A DNA stretch of 64,000 bases from Bacillus mesophilus (GTDB lineage: Bacteria; Bacillota; Bacilli; Bacillales; SA4), in contig NZ_JAAIWM010000001.1 in assembly GCF_011008845.1 (NCBI RefSeq), positions 868,001 to 932,000 on the forward strand, in the 5' to 3' direction. This document shows positions 34,198 through 43,131 of the stretch, one piece after another. A program made the translations under genes and the position numbers. The notes beneath the pieces were generated by a model. The model saw only the letters and a list, made by a program, of their open reading frames with translations. It had not been told where the DNA came from and did no database searches. Every line of letters begins with the position of its first letter. The stretch's first letter is position 1.

Positions 34198-35445
34198 TTA
34201 TATACTCGTTCTAGATACTTTCACATTGTTTGGTACCTTACCATAATGTCTTACAAACGGTAAACAGAAAACAATGATTGCTGCAATAACTTCTAGTAAT
34301 CCAGCATAAATAAATACCACCTCTGGTTTTACCCACTCCATAGACCACCCAGCAATCGCCTGAGAAATAGGAACAGACCCAGACATGACTAAAATCATGA
34401 CACTTATTACCCTTCCAAACAGCTTACGTGGAATAATTGTATGGTTCACACTTGGAGCAATCACATTAACAGCTGTTTCATGCAATCCTAATAATGCAAA
34501 TAATAAAAGTAAAAACAAAATATGGTCTGTAAATCCAATGCAAACGATCACGATCCCCTGTAAAAAACAAGTTAATAGTGTCATATATGGTTTTGGATTC
34601 CGAATTATCCAAAGGGAGAAGAGGAGAGCCCCAATTGCACTTCCAACCCCGATCCCAGTATTCATCAAGCCAAATCCTTCTACACCAAATCCTTTATCAG
34701 TTGCAAGGAATGGAATACTTACAATAGTAGCTCCAACAGCTGCATTGGCGAAAAAGGCAAAGACTGCCATTGTAAAAATAATTGGGGTGCTTATAAAATA
34801 TTTAATTCCATCCTTTGCATCCTGTAGTATATTGTTATTATTTACTTTAATGTCCTCTTGCTTATCAAAGGTTACCTTTAATAATAAAAGTACCGATACT
34901 ATGAAGGTACCTGCATTTATTAAAATAGCAATCTGTGTACTCCCCAACGCCACTAAGCCAGCACCGACTAACGGGCCTACAACGGCCGAGACATTTCCAG
35001 CTATCATTAGTAAACTCATAGACTGTGTATAGTATTCTTTATCTACTATTAAAGTTCTACATGTTATTGTAGCAGGTTCTTCAACAGCATCTACCATTCC
35101 AAATATTGCTCCAATACAATACACGAGCCATATATTAAGATCATCAGCAAAGCTTATTCCTACCAAAATAAAGATTAAAAGAGCACGGATTATTTTAGAA
35201 ATAATCATTAGATGTTTTGCGTTAAATCTGTCTGTAATCATACCTCCAATTAATATAAAAACCATTTTTGATATTCCAACAATAAATAAGTATGTACCTA
35301 CAACTAAAGGAGATCCCTTTTCCTCAATGAGTAACCAAGTTAGTGCTATGATAAAGATAGAATCACCTAATGATGTGAACCATGCACTAGACCAATAGAA
35401 TAGAAAATTTTTATTTTTAAATATCTTTATATTCTCTTTTAACAT
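34198..35445 (-). CDS. MFS efflux transporter (MFS_3 type)
   Basis: 415 residues with about 12 membrane helices; starts NKNFLFYWSSAWFTSLGDSIF and has the Asp-Arg-Phe loop motif GGMITDRFNAKHLM between helices 2 and 3. The DAVEEPATITCRTLIV block is typical of the MFS_3/macrolide-efflux-like branch. It lies in the segment between ctaG and the ctaG fragment and is followed upstream by a terminator. The substrate is unknown; drug export is plausible by family. Confidence 0.85.
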   Translation of the reverse strand: MLKENIKIFKNKNFLFYWSSAWFTSLGDSIFIIALTWLLIEEKGSPLVVGTYLFIVGISKMVFILIGGMITDRFNAKHLMIISKIIRALLIFILVGISFADDLNIWLVYCIGAIFGMVDAVEEPATITCRTLIVDKEYYTQSMSLLMIAGNVSAVVGPLVGAGLVALGSTQIAILINAGTFIVSVLLLLKVTFDKQEDIKVNNNNILQDAKDGIKYFISTPIIFTMAVFAFFANAAVGATIVSIPFLATDKGFGVEGFGLMNTGIGVGSAIGALLFSLWIIRNPKPYMTLLTCFLQGIVIVCIGFTDHILFLLLLFALLGLHETAVNVIAPSVNHTIIPRKLFGRVISVMILVMSGSVPISQAIAGWSMEWVKPEVVFIYAGLLEVIAAIIVFCLPFVRHYGKVPNNVKVSRTSI

Positions 35446-35552
35446 TTTATTTTGTCCTCAATCTTTATAAATTCTGCTGAAATGTCTAACTTATTTAGAT
35501 AAGGATAGGTCTAATCTACCTAAACTTCTTCTATAACTGAATCAATTCTACT

Positions 35553-35592
35553 AAAAAGGGAATTAATCCTTCTTGGATTAACTCCCTTTTTT
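35553..35592. terminator. Terminator-like hairpin, strand uncertain
   Basis: AAAAGGGAATTAATCC and GGATTAACTCCCTTTT pair around TTCTT, with T- and A-runs on both sides. No plus-strand gene ends here, so its partner gene may have been lost. Confidence 0.65.
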
Positions 35593-35651
35593 ATTCACAA
35601 TGTTTTCTCCATTTCCATAATATTGGATAGTCTATAATTGAAATAGTACAT

Positions 35652-35738
35652 ATTGGAAGTGTGATTCTATTTACAACTCAGCTCATTTCTTTATGCCTCT
35701 ATCCTTTGTTAAAACGTTTTGTTAGCGTGAAAAGTTGA
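35652..35738 (+). pseudogene. ctaG 3'-end fragment (28 codons)
   Basis: Codons 35652-35738 encode IGSVILFTTQLISLCLYPLL and eight more residues, differing from the CtaG C-terminus at only three of 28 positions (F for L, L for F, V for E), and end in TGA. The homology continues into the following terminator hairpin (35751-35780). The bases before 35652 are unrelated to ctaG and look like a promoter (TATAATTG). This is a duplicated gene end, so the intervening 2.2 kb was inserted or a second copy of ctaG was lost. Confidence 0.85.
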
Positions 35739-35750
35739 TTGAAACTATTA

Positions 35751-35780
35751 AAATAGGCTGCCATATAATGACAGCCTATT
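35751..35780 (+). terminator. Terminator copy after ctaG fragment
   Basis: AATAGGCTG and CAGCCTATT form a 9-bp stem; the surrounding bases match those of the ctaG terminator. Confidence 0.75.
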
Positions 35781-35826
35781 TGCTCTTTGTTCAAAGGATC
35801 CTACCGCTAGTCGAGTAAACAAAACG

Positions 35827-36408
35827 TTATTTTTCAGTATAATTTAATTGATATAAACCACTTATTTCAAAAGTTAATTCTCTACTTTTCTTTAGTTCTT
35901 CTTGTTCAAAAGTAAAAGAAACGAACTGTTCAAATCTCCCTTCGTGATCTCCGCTGCCTCTACCAAAATTACCCAACTCCCCATTTTCGTCAAAAACACG
36001 GTGAAAAACGTCTCCAGTAGTATAAGTACCATCATCATTTAGTCGAAAATGACTAAGAACGGTTCCGTTTTTCGAATTAACATGACTATCAAATCCGATT
36101 ATAATATCTATTTCCTTGTTCTTGGTAAACGGATTTTCTTTTTCATATGTTTCTATAACGAAAACATCGGTATCATGAATGGATGTTATTTTTATGGGTT
36201 CAACTATTCCATTTAAGATCTTTTCAGTAGGAAGAGTAAATGTTATTTCTTCCTTATAAGGAATCGTTTCTGTGTGATAAGCATCCAAATTCTGTCTTAT
36301 AAATTGTATATCTTTTTCCTCTATAATCGAACATGCACTTGTTAACATTAGTAGTAATAGTAAAAAGATCACATTACAGGATGATATAATTTTAAATGAG
36401 TTTTTCAA
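35827..36408 (-). CDS. Putative lipoprotein
   Basis: About 193 residues from a TTG start with GGGAGGGG at good spacing. The signal sequence ends in the lipobox TSAC, so lipid attachment is predicted. The mature part is beta-rich and acidic, with KNEIDIIIGFDSHVNS-like and GRGSGDHEGRFEQF segments. A second lipoprotein gene lies just upstream on the same strand. Family not recognised. Confidence 0.58.
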   Translation of the reverse strand: MKNSFKIISSCNVIFLLLLLMLTSACSIIEEKDIQFIRQNLDAYHTETIPYKEEITFTLPTEKILNGIVEPIKITSIHDTDVFVIETYEKENPFTKNKEIDIIIGFDSHVNSKNGTVLSHFRLNDDGTYTTGDVFHRVFDENGELGNFGRGSGDHEGRFEQFVSFTFEQEELKKSRELTFEISGLYQLNYTEK

Positions 36409-36458
36409 AAACACCCCTCCCCATCGCACTCTCACTGTTATCCAGGAACGGTCTTAGC

Positions 36459-36893
36459 TCAATAATTTTCAGCAATAGAAATTAACCATTCTTTGTCTTC
36501 TTCATTACTTGTGAACAGGTATTTATAACTTTGCTGGATTGAATCTCTCCACTTTAATACATATTCTGTATCTTTTGAAATCCAAACCATGTCAGCTATT
36601 TTACCGTTTTTAATCTTCTCTGATGTACTTTTATCAAACATTGATGATGTAATCATAAACGTAATCTTATGACCTTCCATTTCGTAGAACACCTTTGTCA
36701 CTGGATGTGTAAAGCCGTCATGTTCATACGTTATTTTTTTAATTACATAGCCACTTGGCATAAGAGGAGTTTGAAATTCACCAATCTCTTCTTCTGCACC
36801 TTCTTTGCTTTCAAATGTAAGGTATTGTCCATCGTTACAAGCAATTAGAGAAAGACTAAAAGAAAGTAATACTAGCAACTTAATTAACTTCAC
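36459..36893 (-). CDS. Putative lipoprotein
   Basis: About 144 residues. The start KLIKLLVLLSFSLSLIAC contains the lipobox LIAC; the GTG at 36893 after GGGGGA is preferred over one further up. The mature domain is small and acidic (EEDKEWLISIAENY at the end). It lies 50 bases before the next lipoprotein gene, so the two are probably cotranscribed. Function unknown. Confidence 0.58.
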   Translation of the reverse strand: MKLIKLLVLLSFSLSLIACNDGQYLTFESKEGAEEEIGEFQTPLMPSGYVIKKITYEHDGFTHPVTKVFYEMEGHKITFMITSSMFDKSTSEKIKNGKIADMVWISKDTEYVLKWRDSIQQSYKYLFTSNEEDKEWLISIAENY

Positions 36894-37005
36894 CTTATCC
36901 CCCACTTTAATTTTGCCTTGTCAGCTCTTCTGCAGGAAAACACACATATTTAATAAATATGATCAGGCATTCACGTGTTCTCATTCCGACAACAAGTAAT
37001 AGTAT

Positions 37006-37626
37006 CTAGTAGGCGATCCCTACACGTGATTTTATATAATAGTTACTTTCAATCTGTCTATATGAAAATTCTGCCGTATCCGATACGTATATTTTATCTC
37101 CTCCCACCGGTAAAAAATCACGTTCCACACGATATTCACCTATTCTTTCTCCATCCGGTAAATACGTAGGACATACAATAGTCCAATCAAGTGTTGATTG
37201 TTTTAGCATATCGTAAACTTTATGATGTTCTTCTGCTGCGCGGGTTGATTTACGTTTTGATTCGCTTGACTGATAACGGAGTATGGTTGGCGTAGTTCTA
37301 CTCTGTAAAATCCCCGCAGTCCCTATTGTAATAATTCGTTGTATACCTTCGTTTTCCATTGCTTTGATCACTAATGGCATACTTTCTGATAGAGTGGTTG
37401 TACCATCGGTATTTAGAGCACTAATAACCACATCAATTCCGTGCATTGCACGTACTATATCATTTTTATTTAAAGCATTACCTTGAATAATGGTTAAATT
37501 TCCACTATTTATTTGAATCTTCTCTGGAGTGCGAACTAATACAGTGACTTGATGTTGATCATGAAGGGCATAAGTTACTATTTGACTTCCAACTCGTCCA
37601 GTTGCACCTAAAATTAAAATATTCAA
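37006..37626 (-). CDS. NAD(P)-binding oxidoreductase of the NmrA/SDR type
   Basis: About 207 residues from a TTG start after TAGGAGGATC. The Rossmann motif GATGRVGSQIV (GxxGxxG) appears near residues 8-18, then the block TIIQGNALNKNDIVRAMHG and the GI(D)VVISAL turn of atypical SDRs. The classical YxxxK catalytic pair is not evident, as in NmrA-like reductases and epimerases. Substrate unknown. Confidence 0.78.
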   Translation of the reverse strand: MNILILGATGRVGSQIVTYALHDQHQVTVLVRTPEKIQINSGNLTIIQGNALNKNDIVRAMHGIDVVISALNTDGTTTLSESMPLVIKAMENEGIQRIITIGTAGILQSRTTPTILRYQSSESKRKSTRAAEEHHKVYDMLKQSTLDWTIVCPTYLPDGERIGEYRVERDFLPVGGDKIYVSDTAEFSYRQIESNYYIKSRVGIAY

Positions 37627-37736
37627 AAGTAGGATCCTCCTATTTACGGATACAGAATTTTTTTGTGAATACAAGTTAACAACACTCTTACACTAACCTT
37701 CCCCTTGTAAAATAACTTCTTACTAAAAAAAGGGTT

Positions 37737-37901
37737 TTAATTTTCTTTCTTATTAACTTTCAGTATTTCTTTTAATGTTGAATGAATGTTATTTAGACTA
37801 ATCAAAACTAAACCTAACATAATAAAAGTAACTACTTCTCGTGTAATAAAAGAGATTACACCTAGTATAAAAAAGTATAGTGTATATAACCAATTTTTCA
37901 T
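37737..37901 (-). CDS. Small membrane protein, 54 aa
   Basis: 54 residues from an ATG at 37901 with AGGGACGGTGG upstream. The protein has two hydrophobic segments separated by the TRE turn (YTLYFFILGVISFI, then VVTFIMLGLVLISL) and ends in a basic KKEN tail. This is a real but short frame that shares the stretch between the SDR and Spo0E genes. Function unknown. Confidence 0.5.
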   Translation of the reverse strand: MKNWLYTLYFFILGVISFITREVVTFIMLGLVLISLNNIHSTLKEILKVNKKEN

Positions 37902-38011
37902 TTTCCACCGTCCCTTTAAGTCCTAGTTATTACTTAAATCGTATGTATTTCTGCCCTTCTATAATTGTTCATCTCTAACAAAATTTATAAAATTATTGCC
38001 CCCTAGATTGT

Positions 38012-38034
38012 AAAAAAGCTGCCTATTGGCAGCT
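38012..38034 (-). terminator. Terminator after Spo0E-family gene
   Basis: On the minus strand AGCTGCC and GGCAGCT pair around AATA and are followed by TTTTTT; about 55 bases downstream of the stop codon. Confidence 0.75.
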
Positions 38035-38088
38035 AGTATCTTTTAGCAAAACTTTGGTAAATCCGTGATAATTTAAAACAAATCAATA

Positions 38089-38277
38089 TCATGCATAATC
38101 CTTTGGACAACATCTCTGACATCTAACTATATAGTTATCTAATTCTTGGCTTATTGTGATTGCCTCTTTGCTTGACAACCCTTTTTCTAACCCTACGCTG
38201 ATTAATTCATTTCTAAGGATTTCTATTTTTCTACGAAGCTCATTTGGTTTTAGTGGATTTATAAGGTTAGTGTCCAT
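38089..38277 (-). CDS. Spo0E-family aspartyl phosphatase
   Basis: 62 residues ending in CQRCCPKDYA, with the family signature SQELDNYI near 43-50. Spo0E-like proteins dephosphorylate Spo0A-phosphate and delay sporulation. The small size and single helix pair match the family. A terminator follows at 38012. Which Spo0E subtype this is cannot be told by eye. Confidence 0.85.
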   Translation of the reverse strand: MDTNLINPLKPNELRRKIEILRNELISVGLEKGLSSKEAITISQELDNYIVRCQRCCPKDYA

Positions 38278-38554
38278 TACTGATTTTCTCCTTAGAACTT
38301 GTCATTTCATTCCTATTCAATATAATTCATTATTTTTTCTTATAATTATATAATCGGTAAACATTATGTTATTATTAGCCCTTTTTACTTTTTCGCAATA
38401 TTATTATTCTTTCGATATTTATAGAGCTCTTGGCAAAAGAATACACTTTAATTACCACTTTTATATCAACTAACACGACTTCCAAATTATACCTCTTTTT
38501 CTTTAAATGGTCTATAATTGAATTAGTACATGATGCTTCGAAAAGGAGTGTGTG

Positions 38555-39178
38555 GTGTTGAATAATTCGTGGAATAAAGTTATATATAAACTTGGCTCAC
38601 CTCTATATGATCAGTTCTTTAATTCAGGGATCTTCCTTCATGCCCGAAAACGAATCTTTCAATCTGTAAGGTTTGATCGTAGCCATAAAATCTTGTTTGT
38701 AGGGGTAGGTACGGGAGCTGATTTAGAGCTTATTAATTATTCTAGCTTAGATATAACGGCAATTGATTATTCTCCAGATATGCTTTCCAAAGCAAAAAAC
38801 AAGTTTAGGGGATCTGATATTAGTTTTATAGAAATGGATGCTCAAAATATGTCTTTTAAAGATGAGGAATTTGATTATGTAGTGGCTAGTTTGATCTTAT
38901 CAGTTGTGCCAGATGCGAACCAGTGTTTTCAAGAGATTAAGAGAGTGTTAAAACCCGGGGGGAAAGTGATTATATTTGATAAATTCGCTCCTAAGAATGA
39001 TAAGCTTTCATTATCAAAGAGGATGCTGAGGCCGATTATTAGCGCATTAGGAACGGATATTGGACGCAACTTTGAAGAACTTATTCAAAAGAACAATAAT
39101 CGAATACAAATAGAAGAAGATACACCCATTATGATGAATGGAATGTATCGGAAAATAATTGTGGCTAAAACGATGTAA
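38555..39178 (+). CDS. Class I SAM-dependent methyltransferase
   Basis: About 207 residues with the SAM-binding motif LFVGVGTGADLELI near 50-63, the acidic motif II DYSPDMLSKA and the motif IV/V block ADIVFIEMDAQN-like sequence LILSVVPDANQCFQEIKRVLKPGGKVIIFDKF. This fits the UbiE/small-molecule methyltransferase group. GTG 38555 or TTG 38558 could start, both after AAAAGGAG. A promoter-like TATAATTG lies about 40 bases upstream. Substrate unknown. Confidence 0.8.
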   Translation: MLNNSWNKVIYKLGSPLYDQFFNSGIFLHARKRIFQSVRFDRSHKILFVGVGTGADLELINYSSLDITAIDYSPDMLSKAKNKFRGSDISFIEMDAQNMSFKDEEFDYVVASLILSVVPDANQCFQEIKRVLKPGGKVIIFDKFAPKNDKLSLSKRMLRPIISALGTDIGRNFEELIQKNNNRIQIEEDTPIMMNGMYRKIIVAKTM

Positions 39179-39197
39179 TATTTTTGTTTTTGTAATG

Positions 39198-39227
39198 AAA
39201 AAGAGCCCCTCTCGTGGGTCTCTTTTA
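39198..39227 (+). terminator. Terminator after methyltransferase gene
   Basis: AAAAGAGCCC and GGGTCTCTTTT pair around a short loop with a T-run on the plus strand. Confidence 0.7.
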
Positions 39228-39262
39228 TTGATAAGAAACAAATTCATCCCACCGGATGGCTT

Positions 39263-39493
39263 CTAACTAAAAAACCCTAAAGCATATTTAATGCCTTCTT
39301 CGACTTCAGTTGTTTCATACCCTTCTAAATCTTCCTGTGATATCTCTAGCTTTGTTTTGGATAGCGAATACCCACTATCTAAATTCACGTCAAGCGTCAC
39401 TTCGTATCCCGTTTCAGTTTGCTTAATATCGAGAATATCATAATCACGTATGTTCGTTCCTATTTCATATTCAACTGGTTCTAAATCAGACAT
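39263..39493 (-). CDS. Small acidic protein, 76-77 aa
   Basis: The protein starts MSDLEPVEYEIGTNIRD (a GTG one codon earlier is possible) and is rich in E and D with a beta-prone pattern (TETGYEVTLDVNLDSGYSL), probably a small soluble domain. TTGGGGG lies upstream of the start. Family unknown. It is convergent with the methyltransferase gene. Confidence 0.5.
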   Translation of the reverse strand: MSDLEPVEYEIGTNIRDYDILDIKQTETGYEVTLDVNLDSGYSLSKTKLEISQEDLEGYETTEVEEGIKYALGFFS

Positions 39494-39580
39494 CACATAA
39501 CCCCCAAGAAGTATGTATTAAAGTATGATTGTATTTTATCCAAACTACACTAGAGAATACCTGACATTATGTAAATACAA

Positions 39581-39606
39581 AAAAAGCCCCCGAATCCGGA
39601 GACTAA
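39581..39606 (-). terminator. Terminator overlapping MFS stop
   Basis: On the minus strand AGTCTCCG and CGGGGGCT pair around GATT (with G-T pairs), followed by TTTTTTTG. It overlaps the last codons of the MFS gene. Confidence 0.6.
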
Positions 39607-40892
39607 GCTAACACTCTTTGAACCACTTGTTTTTTCTGTTTCTCAAACAATTGATACATATAGTAGTAAATCAACGCACTGATTACACAAAGGACAGTAA
39701 GCATCACAAATGTCCATTGATAGCCAATCCACATCGACAGTGAAATCGATATTGGTGCAATCGTCCGACCGATCGTAAATCTTAAGCTTGCTGCTGCAAA
39801 GTATTGTCCTCTCATATGTTCAGGTGCGAGTTTGGAAACGAAGCTCTGTTGAATCCCAACGACCATAATCTCAGCCATTGTAAAAATAGCCATTGCTCCT
39901 AACAGAACCCAAAGCATCGTCGATTGTCCGAAAAGGAAGATTCCTACCCCATATAGTAGAGCCGATGTAATAAAAACATCTCTTTCTCTATATTTATCGA
40001 CCTGTCTTGTAATCACGACCGTTAGCAACGCAACCATAAATCCGTTAAAGGCAATAATTAGCCCGAATGCCTTCTCTCCGCCGAGTTCAAGACGGAAATC
40101 CCCAAATCCAATCAATGTTTGAAGTGGAACTAATTCTTTTGTATAAACAGCCATAAGAAGATCCAGCTGCATAAAGGTTTGAGCAGATACTACGCCTGCG
40201 ATAATAAATAATAGGAAAATTTTATCTTGGAAAATGATTTTGTAGTCTGCCACCTGTTGGGTAATTGCTCCCACCAAGGTTACTTTTTCCGTCTTCTTTA
40301 CAGCCTGATTTTGAAGAGAAGGTGCAGTTTCGGTCACCATCTTTTGTAAGATGATACCTATAACGAAGCTTGTTAGTGCTGCCGTTAACAATAATTCAAA
40401 TCGGTGCTGAAAGAAAAAGATGCCGCCAACAATTGGGCCAATGACAACGGCTATGTTGATACCTGTATAAAAAATCGCGAAAACAGAGTTCCGATTCTTC
40501 TCCTCTACTACATCGGCAACCATGGCTTGACTGGCAGGCCAATACAATGAACCGAACACCCCAATGACCGTAAAACATATGAAGCTGACCAGGGCTGATT
40601 CCATCCACATTGAATTTGCGAACGCAAAAATCAGAAAGAACACACCCTGACCAAATGTAGAAATCACCATCATCCGCTTACGACCAAAATGATCTGCACA
40701 ATAGCCACCCACTAAATTAGCCAAAACCCCAAAAACTTGGGATAAAATTAATAGTAGACCTGCCTTGTCCTTACCAAATTCTTCAGAAAAATATATCGCC
40801 ATAAACGGGAAAAACATCCAGAACAACACATTAACAAAAAACTCACCATACAAACGAACCTTTAAGTTCAAATCCCAATCTCGTAATCTCAT
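39603..40892 (-). CDS. MFS multidrug-type transporter
   Basis: 429 residues, about 12 membrane helices. Motif A-like GGYCADHFGRKRMMV (between helices 2 and 3) and motif C-like GPIVGGIFF, typical of drug:H+ antiporters, are visible. The long loop near 190-215 is charged. Likely a proton-driven exporter; substrate unknown. RBS TAGAACATG is weak, and the ATG at 40892 is the only good start. Confidence 0.85.
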   Translation of the reverse strand: MRLRDWDLNLKVRLYGEFFVNVLFWMFFPFMAIYFSEEFGKDKAGLLLILSQVFGVLANLVGGYCADHFGRKRMMVISTFGQGVFFLIFAFANSMWMESALVSFICFTVIGVFGSLYWPASQAMVADVVEEKNRNSVFAIFYTGINIAVVIGPIVGGIFFFQHRFELLLTAALTSFVIGIILQKMVTETAPSLQNQAVKKTEKVTLVGAITQQVADYKIIFQDKIFLLFIIAGVVSAQTFMQLDLLMAVYTKELVPLQTLIGFGDFRLELGGEKAFGLIIAFNGFMVALLTVVITRQVDKYRERDVFITSALLYGVGIFLFGQSTMLWVLLGAMAIFTMAEIMVVGIQQSFVSKLAPEHMRGQYFAAASLRFTIGRTIAPISISLSMWIGYQWTFVMLTVLCVISALIYYYMYQLFEKQKKQVVQRVLA

Positions 40893-41006
40893 GTTCTACC
40901 TCTTCGCTATATTTAACACACAAAAGAGATTATACGCCATTGGACAGCCTTTTGGAAACAAAATTCCAAATATAGATATTTTAGAGTCTGAGTAACTCTG
41001 TGGTAA

Positions 41007-41333
41007 TTAAAACAGTGCTGCCAAAACAAATCCAAGGACAAAAAAGACAATTGATCCAAACACAAGCGGATTCAATCGTAATGAAAACGGAGAACGCTTC
41101 ATACTATAATTACTTTTTGAGCCTAAAATACTCGCTGCCACCATGGCTTCATTCTTATTTGCAACCATCCCACCACTACTTGAAAAATAGATGAAGGTGG
41201 CGCAACATGCAATCCCTAAATAAAACATAGCATCTAACAAGTAAAGACCTGTCATTTGTGAAACAAGATAAGCTAAGCCCGTTTCCACAACAATTACGAT
41301 AAGTGTAAAGGTGAAATATTTCAATTTACCCAT
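41007..41333 (-). CDS. Membrane protein of unknown family, 108 aa
   Basis: 108 residues with four membrane helices; the ATG follows GAGAGAGG. A middle hydrophilic loop (NKNEAMVAASILGSKSNYSMK) lies between the two helix pairs. Family not recognised. It lies upstream of the MFS gene on the same strand, and read-through between them is possible. Confidence 0.5.
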   Translation of the reverse strand: MGKLKYFTFTLIVIVVETGLAYLVSQMTGLYLLDAMFYLGIACCATFIYFSSSGGMVANKNEAMVAASILGSKSNYSMKRSPFSLRLNPLVFGSIVFFVLGFVLAALF

Positions 41334-41440
41334 ATGACAACCTCTCTCTCTACGTTATTTCCATTCCTTCTTATTTAATAAATACGTTTACAACCTCAAT
41401 AGGTTTCAGAATATTTTTACTTTTATCGAAAAAATCCTAC

Positions 41441-41468
41441 AAAAAAATACGCCTATTAAAAGCGTATT
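41441..41468 (-). terminator. Terminator after GGDEF gene
   Basis: On the minus strand AATACGC and GCGTATT pair around TTTTAATAG and are followed by TTTTTTT. Confidence 0.78.
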
Positions 41469-41473
41469 CAAGA

Positions 41474-42541
41474 TTATTCATTTGAGATCATCGTTCTATT
41501 CTTACCTGACCTTTTCGCCGTATATAAAGCAGTGTCAGCCCCTTTGAACAAGGCTTCCTTCTGCATCCCAGGCATCAGTTTTTGAATGCCTGAACTGATT
41601 GTTACATGATTTCCCTCTAGCTCGTTAAAGGTTACTGCAGCAATATTTGTTCTAATCTCCTCGATTTTCTTAAAAAATTCCTCCGTACTGATCCCGATAC
41701 TTACAATAGCAAACTCTTCGCCACCATAACGGGAACCAAAATCCTCTCCCTCTAGGCAATTTTTAATTTGCTCAGCCACTTTTACAATCACGCTGTCTCC
41801 CGCTCGATGTCCATACGTATCATTGATATTTTTAAAATTATCAATATCAAGTACCGATACATGTACATCTAATGTTTCGGGGGAATCAAAGGTAAATATT
41901 GAATCCAAATGTTCATGAAAGGAGCGGTGATTGTACAACTCTGTTGCAGGATCTATCCGAGTTAACCGTTCCATATAAATGTTTTTAGTAATCAATTCTC
42001 GCTTTTCTTTTGTCGTCCTCAATAGGTCATTCATGAGCTTACGACCATGCTTCAATAGAGTGGTAGTTAAAAAGGAAAATCCCATGATAATGGCAAACAT
42101 AATAATAAAGTCAGAGTGCTTCATATGAGCTTGAACATTCTCTGAAAAGGCAGAAACACCTACAAAGGATAGTATAGCAACCAGTATAGACACTCTTAAA
42201 AGCGTTAAATTATAAAAAAACAAGGAAGTGAGGACGGGAAAAACAAATAGAAAGAGAGCAACCGTTTTTTCATACAAGGTTGTCACTAATACACAAACCA
42301 TAATTGTTAAGGCAATCATGACCAGATATTCGATGTATTTTTTGACCCTTAATAGAGCAAATTCTATTATAGTCATGATGATAATCAGCTTTAGAGATGG
42401 ATAAATGATGACTTCATTAATAAACAACCAGCTTCTTCTAGAAGTAAAAAAGAAGTTAATACTTGTAGCCGCTACATATAGAACGATAATGACCCATAAA
42501 GTATTTAAAATATCTCGAACAAGCAGTTTTTTATCTATCAA
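41474..42541 (-). CDS. Membrane-bound diguanylate cyclase (GGDEF)
   Basis: 355 residues. About six membrane helices (1-160, MASE-like) are followed by a short coiled region and a complete GGDEF domain: metal-binding D232 and D234 in LDIDNFKNINDTYGHRAGD, active-site RYGGEEF (271-277). These residues are intact, so c-di-GMP synthesis is expected. The product-inhibition RxxD site upstream of the active site reads EGED, so feedback control may be absent. It lies near the riboswitch-controlled pilus locus and is a possible c-di-GMP source. Confidence 0.87.
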   Translation of the reverse strand: MIDKKLLVRDILNTLWVIIVLYVAATSINFFFTSRRSWLFINEVIIYPSLKLIIIMTIIEFALLRVKKYIEYLVMIALTIMVCVLVTTLYEKTVALFLFVFPVLTSLFFYNLTLLRVSILVAILSFVGVSAFSENVQAHMKHSDFIIMFAIIMGFSFLTTTLLKHGRKLMNDLLRTTKEKRELITKNIYMERLTRIDPATELYNHRSFHEHLDSIFTFDSPETLDVHVSVLDIDNFKNINDTYGHRAGDSVIVKVAEQIKNCLEGEDFGSRYGGEEFAIVSIGISTEEFFKKIEEIRTNIAAVTFNELEGNHVTISSGIQKLMPGMQKEALFKGADTALYTAKRSGKNRTMISNE

Positions 42542-42672
42542 TTTATCACTTCACATTCATAAATGATGTTATATTCATTATATAGAGGGACTATGTAGTA
42601 ATAAAGGATTATTATTTATAATATATTAAATTTGATAGACTATTTGTCGCTTCATCCACCACCTTTTTAAGA

Positions 42673-42701
42673 TTGATAAAAGGAAATGAAATATATATAA
42701 T
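42673..42701 (+). promoter_or_regulatory. Promoter of the antisense RNA
   Basis: TTGATA (42673-42678) and a perfect TATAAT (42696-42701) are separated by exactly 17 bases. A transcript from here would start near 42708 and run antisense to the end of the holin-like toxin gene. Confidence 0.75.
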
Positions 42702-42707
42702 GAACAT

Positions 42708-42848
42708 ATACTAAAAAGAGATCAGGTGCTTGAACACCTGATCGACAACTACAAACCGCTTAGCGGCTAGCCGAGATTGATGTCATACAAAAAGGAGTAA
42801 CTGTCTATCCCCTCTCACAGGTCAGACGGCTACTTCTTTTTATTTGCG
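42708..42848 (+). ncRNA. Candidate antitoxin RNA antisense to a holin-like toxin
   Basis: From the promoter at 42673-42701 an RNA of about 140 bases would run to a terminator hairpin (arms 42789-42806 and 42824-42841, then a U-run). It contains the 9-bp hairpin GATCAGGTG/CACCTGATC (42720-42743). Its 3' end overlaps the 3' end of the toxin gene, the arrangement of RatA and similar type I antitoxins. No protein frame is present in it. Confidence 0.6.
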
Positions 42849-42934
42849 ACAAATAGCATTACAACAATTGTGATCACCCCTAATAAAACTAAATTAGATT
42901 GAAATATCACAGTTATTGCTTCATAAGTCGTCAT
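42830..42934 (-). CDS. Holin-like type I toxin
   Basis: 34 residues: MTTYEAITVIFQSNL followed by one hydrophobic helix and the tail VANKKK. The MTTYE start, single membrane span and basic end match the Hol_Tox family of putative holin-like toxins related to TxpA and other type I toxins. The ATG follows GGGAGGTGG. The terminator hairpin and a plus-strand promoter nearby suggest a toxin/antisense-RNA pair. Such peptides depolarise the membrane when free. Confidence 0.72.
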   Translation of the reverse strand: MTTYEAITVIFQSNLVLLGVITIVVMLFVANKKK

Positions 42935-43131
42935 TATATTCCACCTCCCTTCTCTAAAAGGAAATGGGCTAACCGCCTGCCTGCTTGTATATAGTTGTAA
43001 TCAATAGTATATCACTTCAAAACAAAAATAGGAACAAACGTTCTATATTTCTAAAGACCTATTTTGGACACTTAATCGATATCCAAACATATAAAAAATC
43101 TCACCTACTCATGTAGATGAGATTACTTCAT

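Noticed and set aside
34385..35032. 215-residue plus-strand frame opposite the MFS gene
   Set aside because: Antisense to a transporter; no motif or ribosome site.
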